NCBI RefSeq assembly: GCF_002093745.1
Contig: NZ_MTSB01000009.1
Span: 124,001 to 188,000 of the forward strand
DNA: 64,000 nucleotides
Source of the DNA: Pseudomonas graminis
GTDB taxonomy: Bacteria; Pseudomonadota; Gammaproteobacteria; Pseudomonadales; Pseudomonadaceae
Direction of reading: 5' to 3'
Shown: positions 28,401 through 35,524 of the stretch, one piece after another
Position numbering within the stretch: position 1 is the first letter of the stretch
Layout: each line of letters begins with the position of its first letter
Made by a program: the position numbers and the translations under genes
The notes under the pieces: generated by a model
Databases searched by the model: none
Seen by the model: only the letters and a program-made list of their open reading frames with translations
What the model was told of the DNA's origin: nothing

Positions 28401-30415
28401 ACCTGAGCAGCCTGGTGGACGAAATCGAGCGACTGACGCCGCACAGTGATACCACGACGCTGCAGAACAGACTGGCCACACTGCGTGATAAGACCTACGG
28501 CGAAAATCCGGTCAAACGGGTGACGGACATGGGCTTCACTGACAACGCGGCCATGGAAAGCAGTTACGAAGCGGTCAAGTCGTTCCTGAAGTCGTTCAAA
28601 AAGCCTGATCATGCGGTCAGCGTCAACATGCGTGCCGCCACCGGCAGTAAAGACCAGGCAGAACTCGCCGAAAAATTCAAAAGCATGCTCAAACAGCTGG
28701 AGCATGGCGACGACGAAATAGGCCTGCAACGCAGTTACGGGCTGAACCTCACCAGCCCGCTGACCGTCATTGCCGACAAGGGGCTGGGGCCGTTCCCGAC
28801 GGCGGGAGCCACGGGTAACCGCAACTACATTCTCAACGCCGAGCGTACCGACGGCGGCATTACGCTGTACCTGATCAGCGAAGCCGCAGGCAACATCAGC
28901 GGCGGTGTTGGCGGTGGCAATGACTTCTGGCCAGGTTTTTTCGACGCAAACAACCCGGCGCGAAGCGTCGATATCGGTAACGATCGCAAGATGACCCCCA
29001 ACTTCCGCGTCGGCGGGGACGTGACAGCCACCCTGGCCGCCAGTAAACGCTCTGGCGTGGTATTCAATGTTCCGGACGAAGACATCGACGGGTTTGTCGA
29101 TGACCTGTTCGAGGGCAAGCTGAACCCGCTGGACGTGTTGAAAAAAGCGGTGGACCACGAGCATTACGAGGCTCGCAGGTTCAACGCCGACATCACGATC
29201 AGCGGCAATACCGACCTGCGTGCCGGTTTCAATCTGTCCAAAGAGGGCAGCAAGCCTTTTTCCGCCATTGCACGCCTGGGCATCGCGGCAAACCTCACCG
29301 TCAACCTGATGTCGTACACCGACTACTCACTGACCCAGAAAAACGAAAAGACAGCGTTACGCGAAGGCGGCAAAAACCGCCCGCGCTGGTTCAACAGCCT
29401 GACGCTCGGCGGCCAGGCACGCGGGCAACTGGGCGGCACCCACGCCAACCCGGCAAGCGCGCCCGGTGCGACACCGGCCAGTCAGTCCGCAGCCAACAAC
29501 CTGGGCGTTGCAGGGACCGCGACAGTGGATGCCAGAACCGTCAAACGGGTCAAGTTCCGCTACAACGTCGCCAAGCCCCTGACCTCGGAAGGCCTGAGCA
29601 AGTTGTCGAAAAGCCTTGGAGAGGCTTTCAAGAACAACACGGTAAAAACCGGGCTGGCCGAACTGGCCGACCCTCTCAATGCACGCTATGTCGGCAAGAG
29701 CCCGGCAGAGGCCATTCAGGCCCGGCTTGACGGGCTCAATGCGCTGTTTGCCACTGCGGTGTCGCAGAACGACAAACAGTACAAAGCACTGCGTGACTTG
29801 AAACACGCAACCGTCGAGCAGGAAGCATCGGTCAATAAGCACAGCGTTCTGAATGACGCACGCTTCGAAACCAGTAAAACCAACCTCTCGGGGCTGAGTC
29901 AGGAAAGCATACTGACCCGAATCATGAGTTCGGTGCGCGATGCCTCTGCGCCGGGCAATGCGGCACGGGTTGCCGAATTCATGCGACAGGACCCCAAGCT
30001 CAGCGCCATGCTCAAGGAGCTGGAAGGAAGCGACGGCACGCTTGCCCGTGTGCGCCTGGAACCCAAAGACGCCTTGATCGATGAAATTGACGAAGGCAGT
30101 CGCACTGGCACCCTGACGCAAAGCGACCTGTCCGCAATGCTGGAGAATCGTAACAACATGCGGATCAAACGGCTGACGGTCTTCCATACCGCGACCCAGG
30201 CCGAAAACTTCACGTCCCCGACACCGCTGCTCAGCTACAACAGTGGCGCCAACCTGAGCGTCAACAAAACCCTCGGACGTATCAACTTCATTTATGGCGA
30301 AGACCAGGACAAGCCGATTGGTTACACCTTCGACGGCGAACTGTCGCGGCCCTCGGCGTCACTCAAGGAGGCGGCTGAAAAGTTGAAGCAGGCAGGGTTC
30401 GAACTGAAAAGCTGA
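25418..30415 (+). CDS. avrE1: AvrE-family type III effector
   Basis: The protein has 1,665 residues from GTG 25418 (QAPTINRNTESVIHPQ), preceded by AGGGAG; this aligns with the MQSPSIHRNT start known for pv. tomato AvrE. The disordered N-terminal region is shorter than in that roughly 1,795-residue protein. A propeller-like repeat region follows (about 120-750), then a helical middle and the C-terminal beta-rich part. The end reads LKQAGFELKS, the conserved membrane-retention motif. AvrE proteins form pores in the host plasma membrane and cause water-soaking. The frame is intact. A hrp box lies upstream, and the chaperone gene avrF is convergent downstream. Confidence 0.97.
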   Translation: MQAPTINRNTESVIHPQSTGAADSGSALRQRTGQPTQRASHSLKSVGKGMLKSLGKVFQKSRPPQQAAARPPSASPPHSPRPHANENNARSVAREPRPTEPSSSRRTGLERSDGGRFTFKDEQLVRNAPPQGTLKLGADGKPDFSAFSTPGMAALLSGILADSGQTYLAHQSTHGVQGHQLLQANGHLLHLAQDDSSLALLRSSTETVPVKGKKPPPVQLERANGHIHITTPGARKSQELPGKAHIAQITDVYQTTHGDRLRVHDDRLYQFDPASARWRASEGMEDIAFNSLALGGNGSVYAKSDDVVVDLSSPFMPHVEVNDLTSFSVAPDNTAALLSGTDTQTVLLTDMSPVIGGLTPKKTRTLELDGGQAQAAAIGLSANRLFVADTQGRLYSAERSAFENDDLTLRLMPEQTGYTLADQPMGGHHSVTGFISGDDGRLHALIKNRQGEVHSHALDEQGATLQSGWNLTNALVLDNTRGLPMPPAPAPANRLNLDRSGLVGMSEGRIQRWDATPQCWKDAGIKDIDRLQRGADSNAYVLKGGKLLKLTVTPSHPNQAFDHNTALAQTARSTKVEMGKEIEGLEGRVITAFAMVSDNCFVALDDKNCLTAHRKDHVPGLLEFPGLEGDIKELSLDEKRNLYALTSTGGLYCLPRKTWQAEKLEDLLQGKWTPVSTPQSQPIKALFTNDDNLLSAQIEDAPGQGLMQLKDGKWQAFKQRPVEENGLNDVHARIKRSNKTWRIPGTGLTVRTDVNVLGAGGAEKRNRPSTREYIRANIYKNTAEAPRWMKNAGNYIQHSFHGRQGLNEVYESESMLFKQLELIHEAGGEPPASGRDLKARIAALAPGPERATLVKELEAFRDELENHTYTTLMAIGQSYGSVKNLRQQDGLLNQHGELARPSVRTQFGKGLEALRARLDFKSSGHDLVKELQNALTQVRPSADNPTEKLLGTLRSNGLKLSHPKAEIPLGQRRDAHEDHGLSKARLALDLVTLKNLSSLVDEIERLTPHSDTTTLQNRLATLRDKTYGENPVKRVTDMGFTDNAAMESSYEAVKSFLKSFKKPDHAVSVNMRAATGSKDQAELAEKFKSMLKQLEHGDDEIGLQRSYGLNLTSPLTVIADKGLGPFPTAGATGNRNYILNAERTDGGITLYLISEAAGNISGGVGGGNDFWPGFFDANNPARSVDIGNDRKMTPNFRVGGDVTATLAASKRSGVVFNVPDEDIDGFVDDLFEGKLNPLDVLKKAVDHEHYEARRFNADITISGNTDLRAGFNLSKEGSKPFSAIARLGIAANLTVNLMSYTDYSLTQKNEKTALREGGKNRPRWFNSLTLGGQARGQLGGTHANPASAPGATPASQSAANNLGVAGTATVDARTVKRVKFRYNVAKPLTSEGLSKLSKSLGEAFKNNTVKTGLAELADPLNARYVGKSPAEAIQARLDGLNALFATAVSQNDKQYKALRDLKHATVEQEASVNKHSVLNDARFETSKTNLSGLSQESILTRIMSSVRDASAPGNAARVAEFMRQDPKLSAMLKELEGSDGTLARVRLEPKDALIDEIDEGSRTGTLTQSDLSAMLENRNNMRIKRLTVFHTATQAENFTSPTPLLSYNSGANLSVNKTLGRINFIYGEDQDKPIGYTFDGELSRPSASLKEAAEKLKQAGFELKS

Positions 30416-30433
30416 CAACAGGATTAACAGAAA

Positions 30434-30453
30434 GCGCCGCAGTGAAGCGGCGC
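30434..30453. terminator. Bidirectional terminator between avrE and avrF
   Basis: GCGCCGC-AGTGAA-GCGGCGC forms a 7-bp GC stem, flanked by AAA on the left and CTCTTCT on the right, in the 49-base gap between two convergent genes. Confidence 0.75.
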
Positions 30454-30464
30454 CTCTTCTGCCT

Positions 30465-30854
30465 TCAAGCCTGCAAAAATGTGCGGGCCTCGCGGGCCTG
30501 AGAAATAAACCCGCGAGTGACGTCACAGAACGCGGAATCATCGAGCGACGCCAACTCCTTCTGAGCGCACAAGCGCACATCGCCCTGATCGACCGCAAAC
30601 CAGCAACCGTGCAGCCGGGCGACGTCAAAATTGAGGCTCAGCAACCGCTGCAGATCGGAAGACCGTTCCGGGCACCGGCCTACGCGGCAATGAAAGATGA
30701 CCATCTCGCTGTGCTCGGGCAACTCGATGACCGCAGCTTCGTTATCCTGGCTGTCATACAAGGCGCAGACGCCGTTCTGCAAGGTCAGTGAAGTGCCGAG
30801 CTGGGTCCCCAGCGACGTGATCAAGCGGGAGAAATCGGGTGGCGAGGTTCTCAT
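30465..30854 (-). CDS. avrF: AvrF (ShcE), chaperone for AvrE
   Basis: The 129-residue, mildly acidic protein has the size and alpha/beta pattern of class I type III chaperones (CesT family), including ELPEHSEMVIFHCRVGR and LLSLNFDVARLHGCWFAVDQG. It is convergent with avrE, the arrangement known at the avrE locus of P. syringae, and has its own hrp box. It should keep AvrE stable and guide it to HrcN. Confidence 0.9.
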   Translation of the reverse strand: MRTSPPDFSRLITSLGTQLGTSLTLQNGVCALYDSQDNEAAVIELPEHSEMVIFHCRVGRCPERSSDLQRLLSLNFDVARLHGCWFAVDQGDVRLCAQKELASLDDSAFCDVTRGFISQAREARTFLQA

Positions 30855-30894
30855 CGGTATAGTCCTTTAAGGAAAGCCTGGGCTGGTCAGGCAC

Positions 30895-30922
30895 TGAGTG
30901 GCGTTTGAGCCACCGCGGTTCC
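30895..30922 (-). promoter_or_regulatory. hrp box for avrF
   Basis: The minus strand reads GGAACC-N15-CCACTCA, 41 bases before the avrF ATG. It is back to back with the rightward box at 30950-30977. Confidence 0.92.
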
Positions 30923-30949
30923 TTTGAGACCGGCATTTACCCACGTCAC

Positions 30950-30977
30950 GGAACCGAATCCGGGACACGACCACACA
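30950..30977 (+). promoter_or_regulatory. hrp box for the candidate effector gene
   Basis: GGAACC-N15-CCACACA is a full match to the HrpL consensus. The ATG of the candidate effector follows 74 bases later, with a good ribosome-binding site. Confidence 0.92.
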
Positions 30978-31050
30978 CCGGGGGTTGATGGAAGCGGTTA
31001 CTCAGGAGAGCACGTTCGTCACACGCATCGCGTCTACCCGGAGACTCATT

Positions 31051-31815
31051 ATGTTTAATAGAATTTCGTCCAGTTTTCATAACTACGGCAGCTCAAGCAC
31101 GTCTGAAGCTTCGCGAGCGTCCAGCGCAACGAGTGTTTCCAGCTTGTCTCGCGCCACGCTTCAGCACACCGCTGCGTTCAAGGCGAACCCTGAACGCTTT
31201 CTTGCGAACTATAATGTCGATGCTTCGCAGGTGTTGAGAATGGGCGATCGCCTGACCAATGAGCTATTGACCAATACGATCAAACAGGGCCACTTCGCAA
31301 TGGTTCACGACGAGCACACCGGCAACTTCATGCTGACGCATGTCAACGCCGCAAGCGCTGCAGATCGGGAAAAAGTCATTCATGCCCACTGGATACCGTT
31401 CAAAAGCGGAAATGATACGCCTGGCTATGTGGACATCCCCAAGGACCCACGGTATGCCCACGCACAGGATGCGGCACCGTTTGCCTTCACGCCGGGCATG
31501 AACGGGTGCTCGATTGAAGTCAGGGAACACCCCGACAGGGCTGACTACATGCGTGTGTTTCATAATCAGCATCCGGAAAGCAGTAGCGTCAACAACAAGG
31601 TCCGCGCGATATCGGGCAGCAAGATCAGCTCCTTTGACGCTGATGACTACCATGACGATAACTCCAGAGCGCCAGTGGCCTTCAACATGATGCATTTCGA
31701 CAGGGACTCGGTGAACTGGAAGTTTCTGGGCCAGTCCCTTGAGTTCGACCCTTACAACAATCAGCGGCTGAGCAGGTCCAGAGCCGGCGTCAGCACCAAA
31801 GACGCCACCGACTGA
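31051..31815 (+). CDS. Candidate type III effector (254 residues, unknown family)
   Basis: I do not recognise a named Hop family. The start at 31051 follows GGAG by eight bases; the in-frame ATG at 30985 is too close to the hrp box to be used. The N-terminus looks like a type III signal: 14 Ser in the first 33 residues and no acidic residue before position 19. The body (about 40-254) appears globular. The only Cys is C153, in the motif NGCSIEV, with H171 and H174 in VFHNQH. A Cys followed by His after a small-residue turn is seen in CNF1/BLF1-type glutamine deamidases and Cys hydrolases, so a toxin-like enzyme is possible but unproven. It occupies the position of hopM1-shcM in classical islands, has a perfect hrp box and ends before a strong hairpin. 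No dedicated chaperone gene adjoins it. Confidence 0.8.
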   Translation: MFNRISSSFHNYGSSSTSEASRASSATSVSSLSRATLQHTAAFKANPERFLANYNVDASQVLRMGDRLTNELLTNTIKQGHFAMVHDEHTGNFMLTHVNAASAADREKVIHAHWIPFKSGNDTPGYVDIPKDPRYAHAQDAAPFAFTPGMNGCSIEVREHPDRADYMRVFHNQHPESSSVNNKVRAISGSKISSFDADDYHDDNSRAPVAFNMMHFDRDSVNWKFLGQSLEFDPYNNQRLSRSRAGVSTKDATD

Positions 31816-31846
31816 TCAGGCACCGCGTCGCTCGATCCCTCGCGCG

Positions 31847-31886
31847 CGTGCAGGGCGACGTCGACAGTGTCGACTCGCCCTGCACG
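31847..31886. terminator. Long stem-loop after the candidate effector gene
   Basis: CGTGCAGGGCGA pairs with TCGCCCTGCACG, and GTCGAC pairs with GTCGAC inside, giving an 18-bp stem with one bulged base and a three-base loop. It starts 32 bases after the stop codon and ends before the hrpW promoter. A T-run is absent, so it may act as a terminator, an mRNA end protector or the remains of a junction sequence. Confidence 0.6.
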
Positions 31887-31909
31887 TCAACAGCCCCAAC
31901 CCTGTTTCT

Positions 31910-31937
31910 GGAACTCATCATCACGCCCGGCCACTCA
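31910..31937 (+). promoter_or_regulatory. hrp box for hrpW
   Basis: GGAACT-N15-CCACTCA matches the consensus. It lies 124 bases before the hrpW ATG, the longest leader of the hrp units here. No better box was found nearer to the gene. Confidence 0.85.
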
Positions 31938-32060
31938 CTTCGGGCACCTTCAAGGCAACAACCTCATCGACCTATAGAACCGACAGGGACGCGGCGTTCA
32001 TCTCGGATAAGCCTGGAGCATGACGCCGGTTCATATGTCCACCCATCGAGGTAAAGCATC

Positions 32061-33278
32061 ATGAGCATCGGTATACCCCCTTCCTCTTACTCACCCGTCT
32101 CGACCTCGCTGGATTTCTCGGCGTTGGGCGGTAAAAGCCCGCAGCAAACCACGGCGACCGGACAGAACACTGATCAGGCCGTGAACGCTGAAGCCCTGCT
32201 GTTCGGGGGCGACAAACAGCAAGACGTCAACTTCGGAACACCTGACAACACGGTCCAGAGTTCTCAAGACAGCAGCAAGACCGGTGACAGTTCATCCAAC
32301 GTCGTCAAATTGCTCAGTGCGCTGCTCATGTCGCTGCTGCAAATGCTCATGAACCCGATGAAAAAGCAGACCCCTGATCAGCAGCAGAACCCTGGGCAGG
32401 ATTCGTCTCAGAACAATAATGGCCTTGGCACCCCGCCGTCCGCCGACAGCGGTGGCGGCAGTACGCCTGCAACAGCAGGCGGTGGCAGCGGCGATACGCC
32501 CGCCGCAACAGGCGGCGGCAGCACTGACACCCCGGCTTCAACAACGGGTAATACCGGCGATATTTCAAGCCCGATGACCACCCCAACAGGCAACGACAGC
32601 ACAACGGCTTCCGGTACAGACAGCACACCGACCGGTGCGGGTCCTGTGGAGACACCCAAAACTTCCGGCGACACGGTCGTTGTGAACCAGACCATCAAGG
32701 TCGGTGCCGGCGAGACCTACGACGGTCAAGGCAAGACCTTCACAGCGAGCAACGCACTGGGCAACGGCGACCAGAGCGAAAACCAGAAGCCTCTGTTCGA
32801 GCTCGCTGAAGGCGCCACCTTGAAGAATGTGAACCTGGGTCAGAATGAGGCGGACGGCATTCACGTCAACGCCAAAAATGCTCAGGAAGTCCACATTGAT
32901 AACCTGCATGCCCAGAACGTCGGCGAAGACCTGATCACCGTCAAAGGTGAAGGCGGCGCGAAGGTGACCAACCTGGACATCACCAACAGCAGCGCAAAAG
33001 GCGCAGACGACAAGATCATTCAACTCAACGCCAACACTCACCTCAAAGTCGATGGTTTCAAGGCCGACGATTTCGGCACGATGGTGCGCACCAACGGCGG
33101 CAAGCAATTCGATGACATGAGCATCGAGCTGAACGGCGTGGACGCCAACCACGGCAAGTTCGCCCTCGTCAAAAGCGACAGTGATGACCTGAAACTGGCA
33201 ACTGGCGACATCGCCATGACCGATGTCAAACACGCCTACGACAAAACCAGAGCGTCGACTCAGCACACGGAGCTTTGA
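32061..33278 (+). CDS. hrpW1: HrpW, harpin with pectate-lyase-like domain
   Basis: The 405-residue protein has a harpin half (about 1-205), rich in Ser, Gln, Gly and Thr, with GGGS.DTP-type repeats near 135-160. The C-terminal class III pectate-lyase-like domain (about 215-405) has the beta-helix pattern and motifs such as GENDL-like GEDLITVKGEGG and SSAKGADDKIIQLNANTHLK. The end DKTRASTQHTEL matches P. syringae HrpW. It is secreted by the Hrp machine and binds pectate. A strong terminator follows. It is the last Hrp-regulated gene seen on this side. Confidence 0.96.
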   Translation: MSIGIPPSSYSPVSTSLDFSALGGKSPQQTTATGQNTDQAVNAEALLFGGDKQQDVNFGTPDNTVQSSQDSSKTGDSSSNVVKLLSALLMSLLQMLMNPMKKQTPDQQQNPGQDSSQNNNGLGTPPSADSGGGSTPATAGGGSGDTPAATGGGSTDTPASTTGNTGDISSPMTTPTGNDSTTASGTDSTPTGAGPVETPKTSGDTVVVNQTIKVGAGETYDGQGKTFTASNALGNGDQSENQKPLFELAEGATLKNVNLGQNEADGIHVNAKNAQEVHIDNLHAQNVGEDLITVKGEGGAKVTNLDITNSSAKGADDKIIQLNANTHLKVDGFKADDFGTMVRTNGGKQFDDMSIELNGVDANHGKFALVKSDSDDLKLATGDIAMTDVKHAYDKTRASTQHTEL

Positions 33279-33300
33279 CACACTGCAAGCACCGGCAGGC

Positions 33301-33338
33301 AAAAGAGGGGCGCATTCAGTCGAATACGCCCCTCTTTT
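33301..33338 (+). terminator. Terminator after hrpW
   Basis: AAAAGAGGGGCG and CGCCCCTCTTTT form a 12-bp stem, extended inward by ATTC/GAAT, and end in a T-run. It can work in both directions and marks the end of the Hrp-controlled region. Confidence 0.9.
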
Positions 33339-33458
33339 CGTTACAGCCGTTTCACAAGGAATTAAGCGAGCTTTAAGCCGGGTTCAGTAAGTTGGCAGCG
33401 TGGCTGGCTCATCAAGCGCCTGCCCTTCCTTCTTCCAACCCAGCAAAGGAGTGCCGCA

Positions 33459-34403
33459 ATGCCTGGTCCTTTTGAAAAAAAATGGCTGTGCGTCAGCAGA
33501 ACGGTCACTTACGTGGGCTGGTCGCTGTTCTGGCTTCTGCTCTGGGACGTGGCCGTGACGATGGACTTCATGCTGGTACAAGGCGCGGGCATAGACCTGC
33601 CGCTGATGCCACTGACGCTGCTGTGTTCGGCGCTTATCGTGCTGATCAGTTTTCGCAATTCGAGCGCCTACAACCGCTGGTGGGAGGCGCGCACCTTGTG
33701 GGGCGCGATGGTCAACAGTTCGCGCAGCTTCGGCCGTCAGGTGTTGACCTTGATCGATCGCGAGCGCAACGACTGCGACAACCCGATCAAAGCCGTGCTG
33801 TTCAAGCGTCACGTGGCCTACTTGCGAGCATTGCGCGCGCACCTGAAAGGCAACGTCGGCACCGCGAAACTGAATGGCCTGCTGTCGCTTGAAGAGATTC
33901 AGAGCGCTTCGCACAGCAACAACTTCCCCAACGACATTCTGAATGGCTCAGCCGCGATCATTTCGCAGGAGTTTGCCGCCGGACGCATCGACAGCATCCG
34001 GTTGGCCAGACTGGAGTCGACCATGGTCGAGCTGTCCAATTGCCAGGGCGGCATGGAGCGAATTGCCAATACCCCGCTGCCTTACCCCTACGTTTACTTT
34101 CCAAGGCTGTTCAGCACGCTGTTCTGCATCATCATGCCGCTGAGCATGGTGACGACCCTGGGCTGGTTCACCCCGGCGATCTCGACAGTCGTCGGCTGTA
34201 TGCTGCTGGCGATGGACCGTATCGGCACCGACCTGCAAGCGCCGTTCGGCAACAGCCAGCACCGGATTCGCATGGAAGACCTGTGCAACACCATCGAAAA
34301 GAACCTGCATTCGATGTTCGATGCACCGGAAAAACAGGCGACGGCGGTGGCTCGGCAAAGCCAGGACAGTGGCCTGTGGCGGACCCATCGACTGGCTATC
34401 TAA
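33459..34403 (+). CDS. Bestrophin-family anion channel protein
   Basis: The 314-residue protein belongs to the bestrophin/UPF0187 (YneE) family: hydrophobic segments near 22-45, 55-70, 205-225 and 230-250. The hallmark SSAYNRWWEARTLWGAMVN lies near residues 67-85. Bacterial members form pentameric channels in the inner membrane. The start follows AAAGGAG. It is the first ordinary chromosomal gene beyond hrpW, so the island edge falls just before it. No regulatory link to the Hrp genes is seen. Confidence 0.9.
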   Translation: MPGPFEKKWLCVSRTVTYVGWSLFWLLLWDVAVTMDFMLVQGAGIDLPLMPLTLLCSALIVLISFRNSSAYNRWWEARTLWGAMVNSSRSFGRQVLTLIDRERNDCDNPIKAVLFKRHVAYLRALRAHLKGNVGTAKLNGLLSLEEIQSASHSNNFPNDILNGSAAIISQEFAAGRIDSIRLARLESTMVELSNCQGGMERIANTPLPYPYVYFPRLFSTLFCIIMPLSMVTTLGWFTPAISTVVGCMLLAMDRIGTDLQAPFGNSQHRIRMEDLCNTIEKNLHSMFDAPEKQATAVARQSQDSGLWRTHRLAI

Positions 34404-34420
34404 TGGCGGTTTGATGAGCG

Positions 34421-35338
34421 TCAAAACACAAACCCCTGCCCCAGCTCACCCTCCATCCATTCGAGAAAACGCCTGACCCTGGGGAACGTTGAATGGGCCT
34501 TGGGGAACACCAGGTGATGCGCCGCGACCGGGGCGGTCAGTTTTTCGGGGGCCACTTCGACCAGCTCGCCACTGACGAGGTATTTTTGCGCCAGCAAGGT
34601 ACTTTCCAGCGCAAATCCCAGACCGTGGCTGGCCGCTTCCAGCGTCATGTACGAGCGGTCAAAACTCAGCGCGTAAGGGTTCTCCGGGCGCGACAGGCCG
34701 TGTCGGGCGAACCATTCGGGCCATTTCAACAGGGTGGCCTCGGAGAGAATCAACTCACCGTCGAGCAGGTCTGCGGCGGTGTTGACCGCAGAGCGTGCCA
34801 GCAACGTCGGTGACGCCAGCACGGCGAATTGCTCGTCACGCAGGGTGCGAACTTCGTAGCTCGGCCAGTTCGGCCTCCCGTGCCTGATATCAACGTCGAT
34901 CTTGTCGCGACTGAAATGCAGCGACTCATACGAACACGACAGGTTGATCTGAATATCCGGGTGAGTCACCCGAAACGCCTCCAGCCTCGGCATCAGCCAG
35001 AGCAGCCCGAAACTGGGTGCGGAATGCAGGCGCAGGCAATCGAGGCTGACATCGCTGGCCGCACGCTCGGTGGCAACCGCCAGGCTGTGCAGCAGCCCAG
35101 AGACATCTTTCAGATACTGTTCGCCGACCGGCGTCAACGTGACCCCGCGCGCGGCGCGGACAAACAACTGTCGGCCAATCAACGCCTCCAGCCTGGCCAA
35201 TTGATGGCTGACAGCGGATGGGGTCAGGTTCAGCACTTCGGCGGCTCTGGCAAGATTGCCGAAGCGGGCCGTCTGCTCGAAGGCCTGAAGCGCTTTCAGC
35301 GGTGGCAGGCTCTGGGGGGCGTCGTCATCAAGCCGCAT
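34421..35338 (-). CDS. LysR-family transcriptional regulator (GcvA-like)
   Basis: The protein has 305 residues from the ATG at 35338, which follows GGAG; an ATG at 35377 would add 13 residues but has a weaker ribosome site. The N-terminal winged helix is clear (LKALQAFEQTARFGNLARAAEVLNLTPSAVSHQLARLE), and the substrate-binding domain follows from about residue 95. It is divergent from the SDR gene at 35525 across a 190-base gap and is the likely regulator of that operon. Confidence 0.9.
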   Translation of the reverse strand: MRLDDDAPQSLPPLKALQAFEQTARFGNLARAAEVLNLTPSAVSHQLARLEALIGRQLFVRAARGVTLTPVGEQYLKDVSGLLHSLAVATERAASDVSLDCLRLHSAPSFGLLWLMPRLEAFRVTHPDIQINLSCSYESLHFSRDKIDVDIRHGRPNWPSYEVRTLRDEQFAVLASPTLLARSAVNTAADLLDGELILSEATLLKWPEWFARHGLSRPENPYALSFDRSYMTLEAASHGLGFALESTLLAQKYLVSGELVEVAPEKLTAPVAAHHLVFPKAHSTFPRVRRFLEWMEGELGQGFVF

Positions 35339-35524
35339 GAAAGCTCCGATGGGTCCATTCAACAGGGTTTTGTGCATTCAACCATTCGCCTGAGCACTTG
35401 ACGAGAGGTGAATTTTTTTCAGCACCCAGTGATTTTTGCGGCATTGCTCAGGCCCTGCGACGGGAACACTCTGAATCATCGATCACATGAATCGACCCCA
35501 TAAAAATAATCAGAGGAATCCCTC

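Noticed and set aside
30985..31050. Upstream ATG for the candidate effector
   Set aside because: It lies only seven bases after the hrp box, so the HrpL transcript would start at or after it; the ATG at 31051 has a proper ribosome site.
32013..32044. GGAGCA ... CCACCCA resembling a hrp box close to hrpW
   Set aside because: The first element departs from GGAAC and the spacing is 18, outside 15-16; the box at 31910-31937 matches fully.
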